From Clostridia bacterium (GTDB lineage: Bacteria; Bacillota; Clostridia; Oscillospirales; CAG-382): a DNA stretch of 32,871 bases. A model generated the notes under the pieces. That model saw only the letters and a list, made by a program, of their open reading frames with translations. It was not told the origin of the DNA and ran no database searches. Positions within the stretch are counted from its first letter, which is position 1. Every line of letters begins with the position of its first letter. Below are positions 5,480 to 13,671 of the stretch, one piece after another. Location: contig JAFYUZ010000044.1 of the NCBI GenBank assembly GCA_017549365.1, positions 1-32,871 of the forward strand, in the 5' to 3' direction. The position numbers and the translations under genes are program-made.

Positions 5480-7000
5480 TTATTTGTCCACAGTCTTCAT
5501 TGTGGGGAAGAGCAGAACGTCGCGGATGGCAGAAGAGTCTGTCATAAGCATACACATTCTGTCGATGCCGTATCCGATACCGCCCGTGGGGGGCATGCCG
5601 ATCTCAAGGGCGTTAAGGAAATCTTCGTCTGTGTGGTTGGCTTCTTCGTCGCCGTTTGCAAACTGTTCTTCCTGAGCGGCAAAACGTTCGCGCTGATCGA
5701 TGGGGTCGTTAAGCTCGGAATAAGCGTTGGACATTTCCCAGCCGTTCATAAAGAACTCGAAACGTTCAACGTATTCGGGATTGCCGGGCTTCTTCTTTGT
5801 GAGGGGAGAAATCTCAATGGGGTGGTCCATGACGAAGGTGGGCTGAATAAGGTGGTGTTCAACGAAGGTTTCGAAGAAGAGATTGAGAATATCGCCCTTC
5901 TTGTGGCGGTCTTCGTATTCAACGTGGTGCTCATCCGCAACCTTGCGTGCTTCTTCAAGGGTTTTGATTTCGTTAAAATCAACTCCCGAATATTTCTTTA
6001 CGGCGTCAAGCATTGTGATGCGCTCAAAAGGCTTACCAAGATCCATTTCGATGCCGTTGTAAACGATGGTAGTGGTGCCGAGAACCTCTTTTGCAACGTG
6101 GCGGAAAAGGTCTTCGGTAAGATCCATCATGCCGTGGTAATCTGTGTATGCCTGATAAAGCTCCATAAGGGTAAACTCGGGGTTGTGACGGGTGTCAAGA
6201 CCTTCGTTTCTGAAAACGCGGCCGATTTCGTAAACCTTTTCAAGTCCGCCAACGATAAGGCGCTTGAGCGGGAGCTCGAGAGAAATGCGGAGTTTGAAAT
6301 CTTCGTCGAGCGCGTTGAAATGTGTTTCAAAGGGGCGTGCTGCGGCACCGCCTGCGTTCGAAACGAGCATGGGGGTTTCAACTTCGATAAATCCGCGGGC
6401 ATCAAGGAACTTTCTGATGGTGCTGATGATCTTGGATCTCTTAAGGAAAGTATCCTTTGATTCGGGATTCATAATAAGGTCAACGTAGCGCTGACGATAT
6501 CTGAGGTCTGTGTTTGTGAGACCGTGGAATTTTTCGGGGAGGGGACGAAGACTCTTTGAAAGAAGAGTAAGCTCTGTGGCGTGCACAGAGGTTTCGCCTG
6601 TCTTTGTCTTGAAAACAGTACCCTTGATGCCAACGAAGTCGCCGATGTCAAACTTTTTAAAGCCTGCATAGGGTTCTTCGCCGACAGCATCTCTTGCAAC
6701 GTAGATCTGAAGGTTGCCCTTGAGGTCCTGGATCTGGCAGAAGGATGCCTTACCCATGATGCGCTTTGCCATCATACGGCCAGCAACAGAAACTTCCTTG
6801 CCTTCAAGTTCGTCAAAGTTGTCCTTAACGTCAGAGCTGTGGTGTGTAACATCATATTTTGTTATTTCAAAGGGGTCGCAACCTGCTTCCTGAAGATTTG
6901 AAAGCTTTTCGCGACGAACTCTCATAAGTTCGTTTATATCTTCAGTGCGTGCGGGCGCCTGATTGTTGTTTTGATTCTGATTTTCGCTCAATTTTTGCAC
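5480..7000 (-). CDS. lysS: Lysyl-tRNA synthetase, class II
   Basis: Charges tRNA-Lys with lysine using ATP in the cytosol. The roughly 500-residue length is normal. The N-terminal [11 protein letters not shown] region, an OB-fold ([23 protein letters not shown]), class II motif 2 ([20 protein letters not shown]) and motif 3 ([12 protein letters not shown]) are all present. The ORF opens with GTG at 7000, but the ribosome site AAGGACGGTG ends on that codon. A TTG at 6991 gives a start of [10 protein letters not shown] and a more normal distance, so the true start may be 6991. The gene follows greA by 23 bp and is very likely cotranscribed from the consensus promoter at 7553-7581. It ends at the shared terminator. 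Confidence 0.97.
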   Translation of the reverse strand: MQKLSENQNQNNNQAPARTEDINELMRVRREKLSNLQEAGCDPFEITKYDVTHHSSDVKDNFDELEGKEVSVAGRMMAKRIMGKASFCQIQDLKGNLQIYVARDAVGEEPYAGFKKFDIGDFVGIKGTVFKTKTGETSVHATELTLLSKSLRPLPEKFHGLTNTDLRYRQRYVDLIMNPESKDTFLKRSKIISTIRKFLDARGFIEVETPMLVSNAGGAAARPFETHFNALDEDFKLRISLELPLKRLIVGGLEKVYEIGRVFRNEGLDTRHNPEFTLMELYQAYTDYHGMMDLTEDLFRHVAKEVLGTTTIVYNGIEMDLGKPFERITMLDAVKKYSGVDFNEIKTLEEARKVADEHHVEYEDRHKKGDILNLFFETFVEHHLIQPTFVMDHPIEISPLTKKKPGNPEYVERFEFFMNGWEMSNAYSELNDPIDQRERFAAQEEQFANGDEEANHTDEDFLNALEIGMPPTGGIGYGIDRMCMLMTDSSAIRDVLLFPTMKTVDK

Positions 7001-7023
7001 CGTCCTTGTTTTTAGACTTTGTT

Positions 7024-7506
7024 TTAGTTCTTTGCAATAGCAACGATCTTGATGGTTACGTTGCCGCCGGGAGTTTCAACAATAAATTCATCGCCGACTT
7101 TTTTGTTTATGATAGAGCCGCCAACGGGAGAATCGTCGGAGATTTTGCCCGAAAGGGGATCTGCTTCTGTGGGGCCGACAATTGTATATTCTGCTTCTTC
7201 GTTGTCGTCGACGTAAAGGAGCTTTACTTTGGAACCAACGCCTGCGACGTCGGATTTTCCTTCTGTACCGTCAACAACGCGAATGTTTGCAAGCATTGCT
7301 TCAATGTCCGCAATACGCTTTTCAACTTTGCCCTGTTCGTCTTTTGCTTCGTCGTATTCGCTGTTTTCGGAAAGGTCACCGAAGGAACGGGCTGTCTTGA
7401 TGTTTTCTGCAACTTCTTTACGTTTTATCGTTTTTAAGTATTCGAGTTCCTCCTGAAGTTTCTTAAGACCTTCGCTGGAAACTGTTATCTGTTTTACCTG
7501 TGCCAT
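7024..7506 (-). CDS. greA: Transcription elongation factor GreA
   Basis: 160 residues, the standard length. GreA enters the RNA polymerase secondary channel and stimulates cleavage of backtracked transcripts. The N-terminal coiled coil carries the tip signature [20 protein letters not shown] with acidic residues Asp44 and Glu47. The C-terminal FKBP-like domain contains [22 protein letters not shown] and the VETPGG segment. AAAGGAG lies 10 bases before the ATG. It is the first gene of a two-gene operon with lysS, an arrangement seen in many Firmicutes. Confidence 0.97.
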   Translation of the reverse strand: MAQVKQITVSSEGLKKLQEELEYLKTIKRKEVAENIKTARSFGDLSENSEYDEAKDEQGKVEKRIADIEAMLANIRVVDGTEGKSDVAGVGSKVKLLYVDDNEEAEYTIVGPTEADPLSGKISDDSPVGGSIINKKVGDEFIVETPGGNVTIKIVAIAKN

Positions 7507-7552
7507 TTTTATATAACTCCTTTCAATAATATCTCTATTTTACCAATAAGAT

Positions 7553-7581
7553 ATTATACCCCAGAATTGTCGTTATGTCAA
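7553..7581 (-). promoter_or_regulatory. Consensus promoter of greA-lysS
   Basis: Minus strand TTGACA (7576-7581), a 17-base spacer and TATAAT (7553-7558): a full-consensus sigma-A promoter, fitting a constitutive housekeeping operon. Confidence 0.9.
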
Positions 7582-7631
7582 CTGTTTTCTGAATAAAAGT
7601 CAGTATTTTATAATTAATTTGGTATTGTATA

Positions 7632-7659
7632 TTGACAAAATTCTTTTTGATGATATAAT
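7632..7659 (+). promoter_or_regulatory. Promoter of the EamA transporter gene
   Basis: TTGACA (7632-7637), a 16-base spacer and TATAAT (7654-7659), 38 bp before the ATG at 7698. Confidence 0.8.
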
Positions 7660-7697
7660 ATCGTTTTGAAAAAAGAATTTTTGAAAGGTGTTTTTAA

Positions 7698-8552
7698 ATG
7701 CAATATCTTTGGCTTACTCTGGTAGTGGTACTGTGCACTTTGCAAAGTATCACAAAAAAACAATATAATGTAAAGCATAACGGAACGAACGCGTTTCTTT
7801 TCTCTGCAATCACGTCCTTTTTTGCAGTAATAGTGTTTATTATAATCGGGTGGGGAAATCTTCATTTCGACCCTGCTGTGCTGCCGTATTCCATTGGATT
7901 TGCGCTTTCTCACGGGTCTGCATCCCTCGGCCTTTTTCTTGCTATCAAATACGGATCGCTTTCAATAACAATGCTCGTTTCGTCCTACTCGCTGATTATT
8001 CCCACCGTATATGGAATCATTGCTCTCGGCGAAAAGCTTAAAGTGGTCGGATATGCGGGCATAGTGCTTCTTTTCATTTCTCTGTTTCTCATCAGAAACA
8101 AAGACAACGGTGATAAGAAAAAAGGAAATTTAAAATGGATCATTTTCCTTATCATCGCTTTTGTAGGCAACGGTATGTGCTCAACCGTTCAAAAAATGCA
8201 ACAGATCGCCTTTGATGAAGCTTACAAAAACGAATTTATGATAATGGCTCTTCTCATCAGCACAACAATTCTCACTCTTGCTTCCTTGTATGACAGAAAG
8301 AGCTTTAAAAATGAATTTGCAGGTTGCATTCCCATGGGTGCGGTGACAGGTCTTGCAAACGGTGTCACAAACTTCCTTGTTATGGTGCTTGCAGGGCTTA
8401 TACCCACAGCCATTCTTTTCCCGGTCATCTCAGCGGGCGGTATTGTGCTTGGTTTTATCCTTGCCATGACGATATATAAAGAACGCCTTTCCAAAACCCA
8501 GCTTGTCGGTTACGCGCTTGGCGTTGCATCTGTTGTATTGCTGAATATATAA
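7698..8552 (+). CDS. EamA/DMT-family transporter
   Basis: 284 residues with ten predicted membrane helices in two similar five-helix halves, the layout of drug/metabolite transporters with two EamA units. The first half contains HGSASLGLFLAIKYGSLSIT and IIALGEKLKVVGYAGIVLLF. The second repeats the pattern with FPVISAGGIVLGFILA and YKERLSKTQLVGYALGVASV. A charged loop (RNKDNGDKKKGN) at about 133-144 separates the halves. Members export amino acids, nucleosides or drugs, or import metabolites; nothing here fixes the substrate. GAAAGGTG precedes the ATG. It is a monocistronic gene with its own promoter and terminator. Confidence 0.85.
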   Translation: MQYLWLTLVVVLCTLQSITKKQYNVKHNGTNAFLFSAITSFFAVIVFIIIGWGNLHFDPAVLPYSIGFALSHGSASLGLFLAIKYGSLSITMLVSSYSLIIPTVYGIIALGEKLKVVGYAGIVLLFISLFLIRNKDNGDKKKGNLKWIIFLIIAFVGNGMCSTVQKMQQIAFDEAYKNEFMIMALLISTTILTLASLYDRKSFKNEFAGCIPMGAVTGLANGVTNFLVMVLAGLIPTAILFPVISAGGIVLGFILAMTIYKERLSKTQLVGYALGVASVVLLNI

Positions 8553-8560
8553 ATTAAAAA

Positions 8561-8583
8561 AACGCTCCTTATGATGGAGCGTT
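8561..8583. terminator. Bidirectional terminator between the EamA and XRE genes
   Basis: AACGCTCC pairs with GGAGCGTT around ttatgat. It is flanked by AAAAA and TTTTT runs, so it works for both convergent genes. Confidence 0.9.
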
Positions 8584-8613
8584 TTTTGTGTTCTGATCAA
8601 GGGGTTTGGTGGT

Positions 8614-9699
8614 TCAGTTTAGTCTGTTAATTATTTCTTTGAATTCTGCGGTATCACGCAAAATATCAAATTCACCTTCTGAAAGCCACATGTCTTTGAG
8701 TATTTCTTTGAGTGGACGGGAATCAGCGGTATCAAAATCCGTTTTTTTCTCAACACTACTACCAAGTAACAGCGAATAAGATACCCTTTCGTCAGGTCGG
8801 TTGTCAAAAGCTATTGCAGCGTTTGCTGCTATTTTCAGATGCTTTATGACGTCTTCTTTTTTGCCTAGTTTGGAATAGATCTTTGCTATCATATAGTTTA
8901 TCTTGCAGTTGCTGTGTGTGCCAATATATATTTCATCGTCGTGCATGAGACATTTTAGATTATGGTACTTTTCAAAAACCTTCAAGGCTTCTTCATACGG
9001 CAGCAAGGTGGCCAGTTGATATATGCCAGCAGAAAGATTTGAATATGCTTTTGCAATGCGCTCTCTTGTGTGTGGTAACTTTTCATCCTCGTCGAGCGCC
9101 CACCATATAGCGTTTTCTTTGCAATGTGTCATTGAAGGCATAGTTTCATAAATGGCGCGTCCTATTGACTTTCTGCCCATTTCGCAGTGCTGAAAAGCAA
9201 GGCGAGCGGTTGCTTCAAGTCTCAGTTCTGTATCCGGGCAATGCTTTATGATGCGTTCGCCGATGGCAACTATTTCGGAGTCATATTTTTCCATGTTTTC
9301 TTTCCAATTCGGGATATTGGCATCATCGCTTCCCGCTACAAAAAGAGCATACATCAATTTGTTCAGCAGCTTATAATTGTTTGGAAATTCAGCAACTGCT
9401 TTTCTGGCAATGTTAATGCATTTTTCAATCTTTCCGATACTGATGGCTTCCTGAAAAGCGTCTAGATATTTGTTTACGTTTGTTTTTTCAGCCTGATCAT
9501 CAATGCCCATCAGTTTGTCTGCGGATATGTTGAAAAAATCGGCAATTGTTGGGATCAATTCTATATCGGGATAACATTGATCATTTTCCCACCTTGAAAC
9601 TGATTGGCATGAAACGCCGATTATTTCTGCAAATTCTTCTTGCGTGATATCATTGTCTTTTCTCAATCTTTTTATGTTTTCTCCAATTTTTAATTTCAT
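8614..9699 (-). CDS. XRE-family regulator with a long helical-repeat C-terminus
   Basis: About 361 residues. The N-terminal 65 residues form a clear XRE helix-turn-helix (IGENIKRLRKDNDITQEEFAEI, SCQSVSRWEND, DIELIPTIADFFNISADKLMG). The remainder is a series of helical pairs resembling TPR-like repeats (AISIGKIEKCINIARKAVAE, IAKIYSKLGKKEDVIKHLKI), as in many Firmicute regulators that sense a ligand or partner through the repeats. Start 9699 is chosen because MKLKIGENI is the usual start of the domain and AGGT lies upstream; the longer version would include the -10 box. The promoter is at 9747-9775, with a CAAGCGCTTG palindrome downstream of it. No adjacent codirectional gene reveals its target. 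Confidence 0.85.
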   Translation of the reverse strand: MKLKIGENIKRLRKDNDITQEEFAEIIGVSCQSVSRWENDQCYPDIELIPTIADFFNISADKLMGIDDQAEKTNVNKYLDAFQEAISIGKIEKCINIARKAVAEFPNNYKLLNKLMYALFVAGSDDANIPNWKENMEKYDSEIVAIGERIIKHCPDTELRLEATARLAFQHCEMGRKSIGRAIYETMPSMTHCKENAIWWALDEDEKLPHTRERIAKAYSNLSAGIYQLATLLPYEEALKVFEKYHNLKCLMHDDEIYIGTHSNCKINYMIAKIYSKLGKKEDVIKHLKIAANAAIAFDNRPDERVSYSLLLGSSVEKKTDFDTADSRPLKEILKDMWLSEGEFDILRDTAEFKEIINRLN

Positions 9700-9725
9700 T
9701 GTTCGTACCTCATTTTTATATTGAA

Positions 9726-9735
9726 CAAGCGCTTG
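9726..9735. promoter_or_regulatory. CAAGCGCTTG palindrome, possible operator
   Basis: A perfect 10-bp palindrome lies between the -10 box (9747-9752) and the XRE start (9699), around the expected transcription start. This suits autorepression, which is inferred. Confidence 0.4.
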
Positions 9736-9746
9736 GTTCTGAAAAC

Positions 9747-9775
9747 ATTGTATCACTTTGCAACAAAAGAATCAA
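9747..9775 (-). promoter_or_regulatory. Promoter of the XRE/helical-repeat regulator
   Basis: Minus strand TTGATT (9770-9775), a 17-base spacer and TACAAT (9747-9752). Confidence 0.65.
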
Positions 9776-9811
9776 TATCACATATCGGGAGATTTTTTCA
9801 CTCACACAGTG

Positions 9812-9842
9812 AAAAAGCGCACCCGCTTTTGTGCAGGTGCGC
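9812..9842 (-). terminator. Terminator of the sugar isomerase-like gene
   Basis: GCGCACCTGC pairs with GCGGGTGCGC (one G-U) around a 6-base loop, followed on the minus strand by TTTTT. The same T-run also forms an arm of a second hairpin (9794-9816). Confidence 0.9.
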
Positions 9843-9858
9843 AAATGATAACTGAAAT

Positions 9859-10653
9859 TTATGCCATGTAACGCTTCTTGATATACTCAGCAGACTGCTT
9901 GAGGCTGTCAAGAGGATCTCCGGGGCAGGTATCCTGTTCTACGCAGTAATACTGAACGCCGCACTTTTCTGCCACGTCAACAACGCTGTCAAAGTCGATC
10001 TGACCATTGCCCACTTCTGTAATAAGCGGAACTGTGCCGTTTTCTGTGTTGATAACAGCCATGTCCTTGAGGTGGAGAATGTCGATTCTGCCTGCAAGCT
10101 TCTGGATCCATGTGGTGGGATTTCCGCCGCCTCTCTGTACCCAGTGGGTATCGAGACAGAAGGATACTGTTTCGGGGTTAAGCTCTTCGTAGAGGTAGTC
10201 CATGATAGACTTGCCGTCGTCGAACTTAACGAATTCGAAATGGTGGTTGTGATATGTGAGCTTGAAGCCGTAGGGCTTGATCTTGTCGCCGATCTTGTTG
10301 AAATCGTCGATGAACTTAAAAAGTTCCTGCTTGTCGTTTCTGGGAGCAAGAGGCATGCCGCCGATACCCATGATGCTTGTCTTGAGGATCTCCTTGTGCT
10401 TGCGCATTGCTTCGTCTGTGTCGTTGAGCATTTCGTTGTAGTCGTAGTGAGTACCTACGATGTCAATACCTGCGTTGTGAGCAAGCTCTGCGTACTTTTC
10501 AATGCCGACCTTGCCGAAGCCTGCGGTCTGGATCTCGTCGTATCCGTGTTCCTTGATGGTTCTGAATGCTTTGTCGAGGGTTTGTTCTGTGGCTGTTTCT
10601 CCGTCGTAATAGCTACGGAAAGTGTAAGCCTGAACGCCGAGTTTCTTGAACAT
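9859..10653 (-). CDS. Sugar-phosphate isomerase/epimerase-like TIM-barrel protein (COG1082)
   Basis: 264 residues, typical of the AP-endonuclease-2/xylose-isomerase-like TIM-barrel superfamily acting on sugars or inositol-type compounds. Metal-binding motifs appear in order: YHNHHFEF (about 134-141), FCLDTHWVQRGGGNP (about 165-179), HLKD (about 193-196) and VEQD (about 237-240). The N-terminal LGVQAYTFRSY and GYDEIQTAGFG match family starts. Substrate specificity cannot be read. GGAGG sits 9 bases before the ATG. The gene stands alone with its own promoter, a palindrome at the expected +3 to +19 position and a strong terminator, suggesting control by a sugar-responsive repressor. Confidence 0.85.
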   Translation of the reverse strand: MFKKLGVQAYTFRSYYDGETATEQTLDKAFRTIKEHGYDEIQTAGFGKVGIEKYAELAHNAGIDIVGTHYDYNEMLNDTDEAMRKHKEILKTSIMGIGGMPLAPRNDKQELFKFIDDFNKIGDKIKPYGFKLTYHNHHFEFVKFDDGKSIMDYLYEELNPETVSFCLDTHWVQRGGGNPTTWIQKLAGRIDILHLKDMAVINTENGTVPLITEVGNGQIDFDSVVDVAEKCGVQYYCVEQDTCPGDPLDSLKQSAEYIKKRYMA

Positions 10654-10701
10654 GTCAAAAAACCTCCTTTGATTTGAAAAAATAATTGTTTTTTAATTCA
10701 C

Positions 10702-10718
10702 GATGTATTCGATACATC
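10702..10718. promoter_or_regulatory. Operator-like palindrome of the isomerase gene
   Basis: GATGTAT and ATACATC are perfect 7-bp arms around TCG. The element lies just downstream of the inferred transcription start, a usual operator position for LacI- or GntR-type repressors. No cognate regulator is encoded nearby. Confidence 0.55.
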
Positions 10719-10727
10719 TTTATGACG

Positions 10728-10756
10728 ATTATATCACATTATTTCATTTATTTCAA
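10728..10756 (-). promoter_or_regulatory. Promoter of the isomerase gene
   Basis: Minus strand TTGAAA (10751-10756), a 17-base spacer and TATAAT (10728-10733). Confidence 0.7.
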
Positions 10757-10780
10757 TGATTTATTGAAAAAAACTTGATT

Positions 10781-11638
10781 TCAGTCTCTGCTTGCAAAAA
10801 GTTCTGCCGATTTAAGAGTGTTTTTCATCAGCATTGTGATGGTCATAGGTCCGACTCCGCCGGGAACGGGGGTTATGTACGATGCCTTTTTTTCACATTC
10901 TTCAAAGTTTGCGTCTCCGCAAAGCTTTCCTTCGGCGTTTCTGTTCATTCCGACGTCGATGACGACGGCACCTTCTTTTATCATGTCGCCTTTAAGAAAA
11001 TCTGCCTTGCCGACGGCGGCGATAACAATGTCTGCCTCGCGGGTAACTGCCCCAACGTCAGGTGTTCTCGAATGACAAATGGTCACCGTGCAGTTTTTGT
11101 GGAGCATCAGCATTGCCATGGGTTTTCCGACGATATTGCTTCTGCCGATAACAACACAATTTTTGCCGTTTGTCTCTATTCCGTATTCGTCAAGAAGCTC
11201 TGTGATACCTGCGGGAGTGCAGGGAACAAAATCGTAATCGCCGATCATGATCTTGCCGACGTTTACGGGATGAAAAGCGTCAACGTCTTTTTCGGGAAGA
11301 ATGTTGAGCTGGATCTTTTTTTCATCAATGTGCTTGGGCACGGGTGACTGAACGAGTATGCCGTGCACCGATTTGTCGGCGTTGAGCTTTGCAATGAGTT
11401 CAAGAAGCTCTTCTTCGGTTGTTTCGGCAGGAAGTGCATATTCAAACGAATTGTATCCAACCTCTTCGCAAGCCTTTTTCTTGTTGCGTACGTATACTTT
11501 GGATGCGGGATCATCGCCGACAATAATTACGGCAAGACCGGGAGCGTAGCCATATTTTTCTTTGAATTCAACTGTTTTTTCGGCAAGTCTTGCGCGTACC
11601 TTGGCACCTGTTGCTTTGCCGTCCATTAAAATTGCCAT
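10781..11638 (-). CDS. folD: Bifunctional methylenetetrahydrofolate dehydrogenase/cyclohydrolase
   Basis: 285 residues, close to E. coli FolD. It interconverts 5,10-methylene-, methenyl- and 10-formyl-tetrahydrofolate with NADP in one-carbon metabolism. The catalytic region is KVYVRNKKKACEEVGY with Tyr49 and Lys53, and the second site is VQSPVPKH with Gln97 (more often VQLPLP). The Rossmann part carries GRSNIVGKPMAMLML, CTPAGI and PGGVGPMTITMLMKNT. Start 11638 is preferred over 11695 because AAAGGAG lies 9 bases upstream and because the longer form overlaps lgt. It is the last gene of the yfmF-yfmH-MBL-lgt-folD run, starting 22 bp after lgt. No clear terminator follows. Confidence 0.96.
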   Translation of the reverse strand: MAILMDGKATGAKVRARLAEKTVEFKEKYGYAPGLAVIIVGDDPASKVYVRNKKKACEEVGYNSFEYALPAETTEEELLELIAKLNADKSVHGILVQSPVPKHIDEKKIQLNILPEKDVDAFHPVNVGKIMIGDYDFVPCTPAGITELLDEYGIETNGKNCVVIGRSNIVGKPMAMLMLHKNCTVTICHSRTPDVGAVTREADIVIAAVGKADFLKGDMIKEGAVVIDVGMNRNAEGKLCGDANFEECEKKASYITPVPGGVGPMTITMLMKNTLKSAELFASRD

Positions 11639-11660
11639 TTTTGTTTTCTCCTTTGTATAG

Positions 11661-12575
11661 TTAATCGTTTTTTTCTTTGATTTTGTCCGGCTCACTGAAC
11701 TGACTTATGTATTCATCAAGCTCGGTAGCCTTGGATCTTGCCTTTTGTCTGCCTATGATGATAAGAACAACGCCTGCAATAACGCAAGCAAGAGCAAGCA
11801 TCTGCGAAACGCGGAAAGCCCCTTGTGTCAGGCTGTCTGTGCGAAGACCTTCGATGAAAAATCTTCCGAAGCCGTACCATGATGCGTATATAAGTGCAAT
11901 TTCGCCGTTGAACTTTTTGTTTTTGAAATAAAAGTGTATCAGCAAAAGACCCAAAACGTTCCACAACGATTCATAAAGAAAGGTGGGATGCACGGCAATG
12001 GTGCCGACACGGTCGTTTTCAATGACCATTCTGAAAATATAGTCATTTTCAAATATCGGTGTTGCGATATCTCCGATGAAAGGGAAGGATATGTGCGAAA
12101 GAGCGCCGTATGCTTCCGCGTTGAAGAAATTTCCCCATCTGCCGAGTATTTGTCCGATCATAACGCCGGGTGCAAAACAGTCGATTACAGAGAGAAAATC
12201 CATCTTTTTGAATTTTGCCACGGCAAGCATGGTGAAAAATCCGCCAATAATACCGCCGTAGATGGCAAGTCCTCCGTTCCAGATGGCAAACACTTCGCCA
12301 ATAGAATGGTATTCGGAAAGATTGAAAAGTACGTAATAAAGTCTTGCACAGATTATACCAACGGGTACGGCAAAAAGCACGTAATCAAGAAGATCTTCGG
12401 AAGATATGCCTGATATTTTTGCCTTGCGCAAAGCGTAGATGACTCCGAGAATCATACCAAGCATTATGACAAGACCGTACCAACGTACCTCGAAGGGAAA
12501 ACTGTCGGGAGTGACGACGGGATCAATGGTTAAGGGACCCAGCGACAACCCGGGAAAAGAAATATTGCTAGTCAA
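11661..12575 (-). CDS. lgt: Prolipoprotein diacylglyceryl transferase
   Basis: 304 residues with about seven membrane helices. Lgt transfers diacylglyceryl from phosphatidylglycerol to the lipobox cysteine of preprolipoproteins at the membrane. The family signature GRWGNFFNAEAYG (about 145-157), the early RWYGLVIMLGM segment, IWNGGLAIYGG and RFFIEGLRTDSL are present. A charged tail (KARSKATELDEYISQFSEPDK) extends beyond the last helix. The start codon is TTG at 12575, with AGGAG 7 bases upstream. It lies 24 bp after the lipoprotein MBL gene and 22 bp before folD, in one leftward operon. Confidence 0.96.
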   Translation of the reverse strand: MTSNISFPGLSLGPLTIDPVVTPDSFPFEVRWYGLVIMLGMILGVIYALRKAKISGISSEDLLDYVLFAVPVGIICARLYYVLFNLSEYHSIGEVFAIWNGGLAIYGGIIGGFFTMLAVAKFKKMDFLSVIDCFAPGVMIGQILGRWGNFFNAEAYGALSHISFPFIGDIATPIFENDYIFRMVIENDRVGTIAVHPTFLYESLWNVLGLLLIHFYFKNKKFNGEIALIYASWYGFGRFFIEGLRTDSLTQGAFRVSQMLALACVIAGVVLIIIGRQKARSKATELDEYISQFSEPDKIKEKND

Positions 12576-12599
12576 GTTTTTTCTCCTTTGTGTTTGTTT

Positions 12600-13661
12600 T
12601 CAGTGACAACTTCCACACGGATAGTAGCCAAGCGATTCTATTTCGACTGTCGTGCCAAAGTAGCTTTGTTTGTTGTTTTCTCTTATTTCGGGAATAGATT
12701 CACAACCGATCTCGTGATATCTTTTGCTTCCTGTATTAAGAATCATTTCGCGAGAAGTTTCGTTGTCTGCATCAGCCTTTTCGTCGGCTTTGTTCACGTT
12801 GAAACTGACGCTTTTGCCATCACTTGTGCAGATTATGTCGCCCAAGAGATCGGTTCTGTAATAGGTAACGTCTGCGTTTTCAAGTCTTGATACTATCTCG
12901 TCGTGGGGATATCCGTAGTCGTTGTTCTTTCCGCAAGAAATCACGGCGTACTGCGGATCTATATCCTTCAAAAAACGATAGCTTGTAGACGTGTAGCTTC
13001 CGTGGTGACCAACTTTCAGCACTGTTGACGAAAGATCATATCCGGCATCAAGCATTGCCGTTTCACATTCGTATTCGGCATCGGCCGCGAAGAGAAAAGA
13101 AGTGTCTCCGTAGATAAGCTTCAGAACAATGGAAGAATTGTTCGGATCATCAGCCGCGTTGCAAGCAAGAACGTTTACTCTTGCACTGCCTAAAGAAAAA
13201 CTGTCGCCGGCCTTTGGGATTGTGATTTCAAGACCTTGTTGCTTCAAGGCTTTGACAAAGTTAGAAAACGCCCTTGATTCGTATTGTGTAACAGGGCACA
13301 GGGCAACTTCGGCTCTTGCAAAATCAAGAGCTCCCGAAAGTCCGCCTACGTGGTCCTCGTGGGCGTGGGTTGCGATGATATAATCAAGGTTTGTAACGTT
13401 GTTTTTCTTGAGATATGTGTAGATCAGTCTTGAATCGTCAGAGTTTCCTCCGTCGATCAACATGGTGTCACCGTCGCAAATAACAAGAGCTGCATCCGCT
13501 TGACCAACGTCGATAAAATGCACTTCAAGGCGATTTTCCGCTTCGTTGTCGCCGCTTTCCGAAATATCGGTCATCCCCATGCAGGAAGTAAGACATGCAA
13601 CAATCGTCGCAACGATTATCAAAAGAGCAAAAATACTGCTCTTAAAGAAAGTTTTCGTCAT
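12600..13661 (-). CDS. ComEC/Rec2-like metallo-beta-lactamase lipoprotein with Ada-like zinc tail
   Basis: About 353 residues. A lipoprotein signal peptide ends at LTSC with Cys27 as the expected lipidated residue. The MBL-fold domain (about 45-290) resembles the C-terminal hydrolase part of ComEC: EVHFIDVGQADA, MLIDGGNS, ATHAHEDHVGG (His99, His101, Asp103, His104) and VGHHGS. The last 40 residues contain YHEIGC and PCGSCH (His316, Cys320, Cys349, Cys352), like the small metal-binding tail related to Ada. The likely role is an extracellular, membrane-anchored nuclease or phosphodiesterase-like hydrolase; the substrate is unproven. Start 13661 has AGGTG 6 bases upstream and lies 10 bp after yfmH. 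The gene precedes lgt, whose product would lipidate it. Confidence 0.85.
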   Translation of the reverse strand: MTKTFFKSSIFALLIIVATIVACLTSCMGMTDISESGDNEAENRLEVHFIDVGQADAALVICDGDTMLIDGGNSDDSRLIYTYLKKNNVTNLDYIIATHAHEDHVGGLSGALDFARAEVALCPVTQYESRAFSNFVKALKQQGLEITIPKAGDSFSLGSARVNVLACNAADDPNNSSIVLKLIYGDTSFLFAADAEYECETAMLDAGYDLSSTVLKVGHHGSYTSTSYRFLKDIDPQYAVISCGKNNDYGYPHDEIVSRLENADVTYYRTDLLGDIICTSDGKSVSFNVNKADEKADADNETSREMILNTGSKRYHEIGCESIPEIRENNKQSYFGTTVEIESLGYYPCGSCH

Positions 13662-13671
13662 GCGGCGCACC

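Noticed and set aside
5471..6460. 329-residue rightward ORF
   Set aside because: It lies antisense inside lysS. Its cysteine- and valine-rich composition is what the reverse of lysS codons gives, and there is no ribosome site.
10072..10677. 201-residue rightward ORF
   Set aside because: It is antisense to the isomerase-like gene, with the same cysteine/valine-rich shadow composition.
10751..10769. TTTCAAT-GATTT-ATTGAAA hairpin as a folD terminator
   Set aside because: The 7-bp stem is AT-rich, has no proper U-tract and overlaps the -35 box of the isomerase promoter, so I do not call it a terminator.
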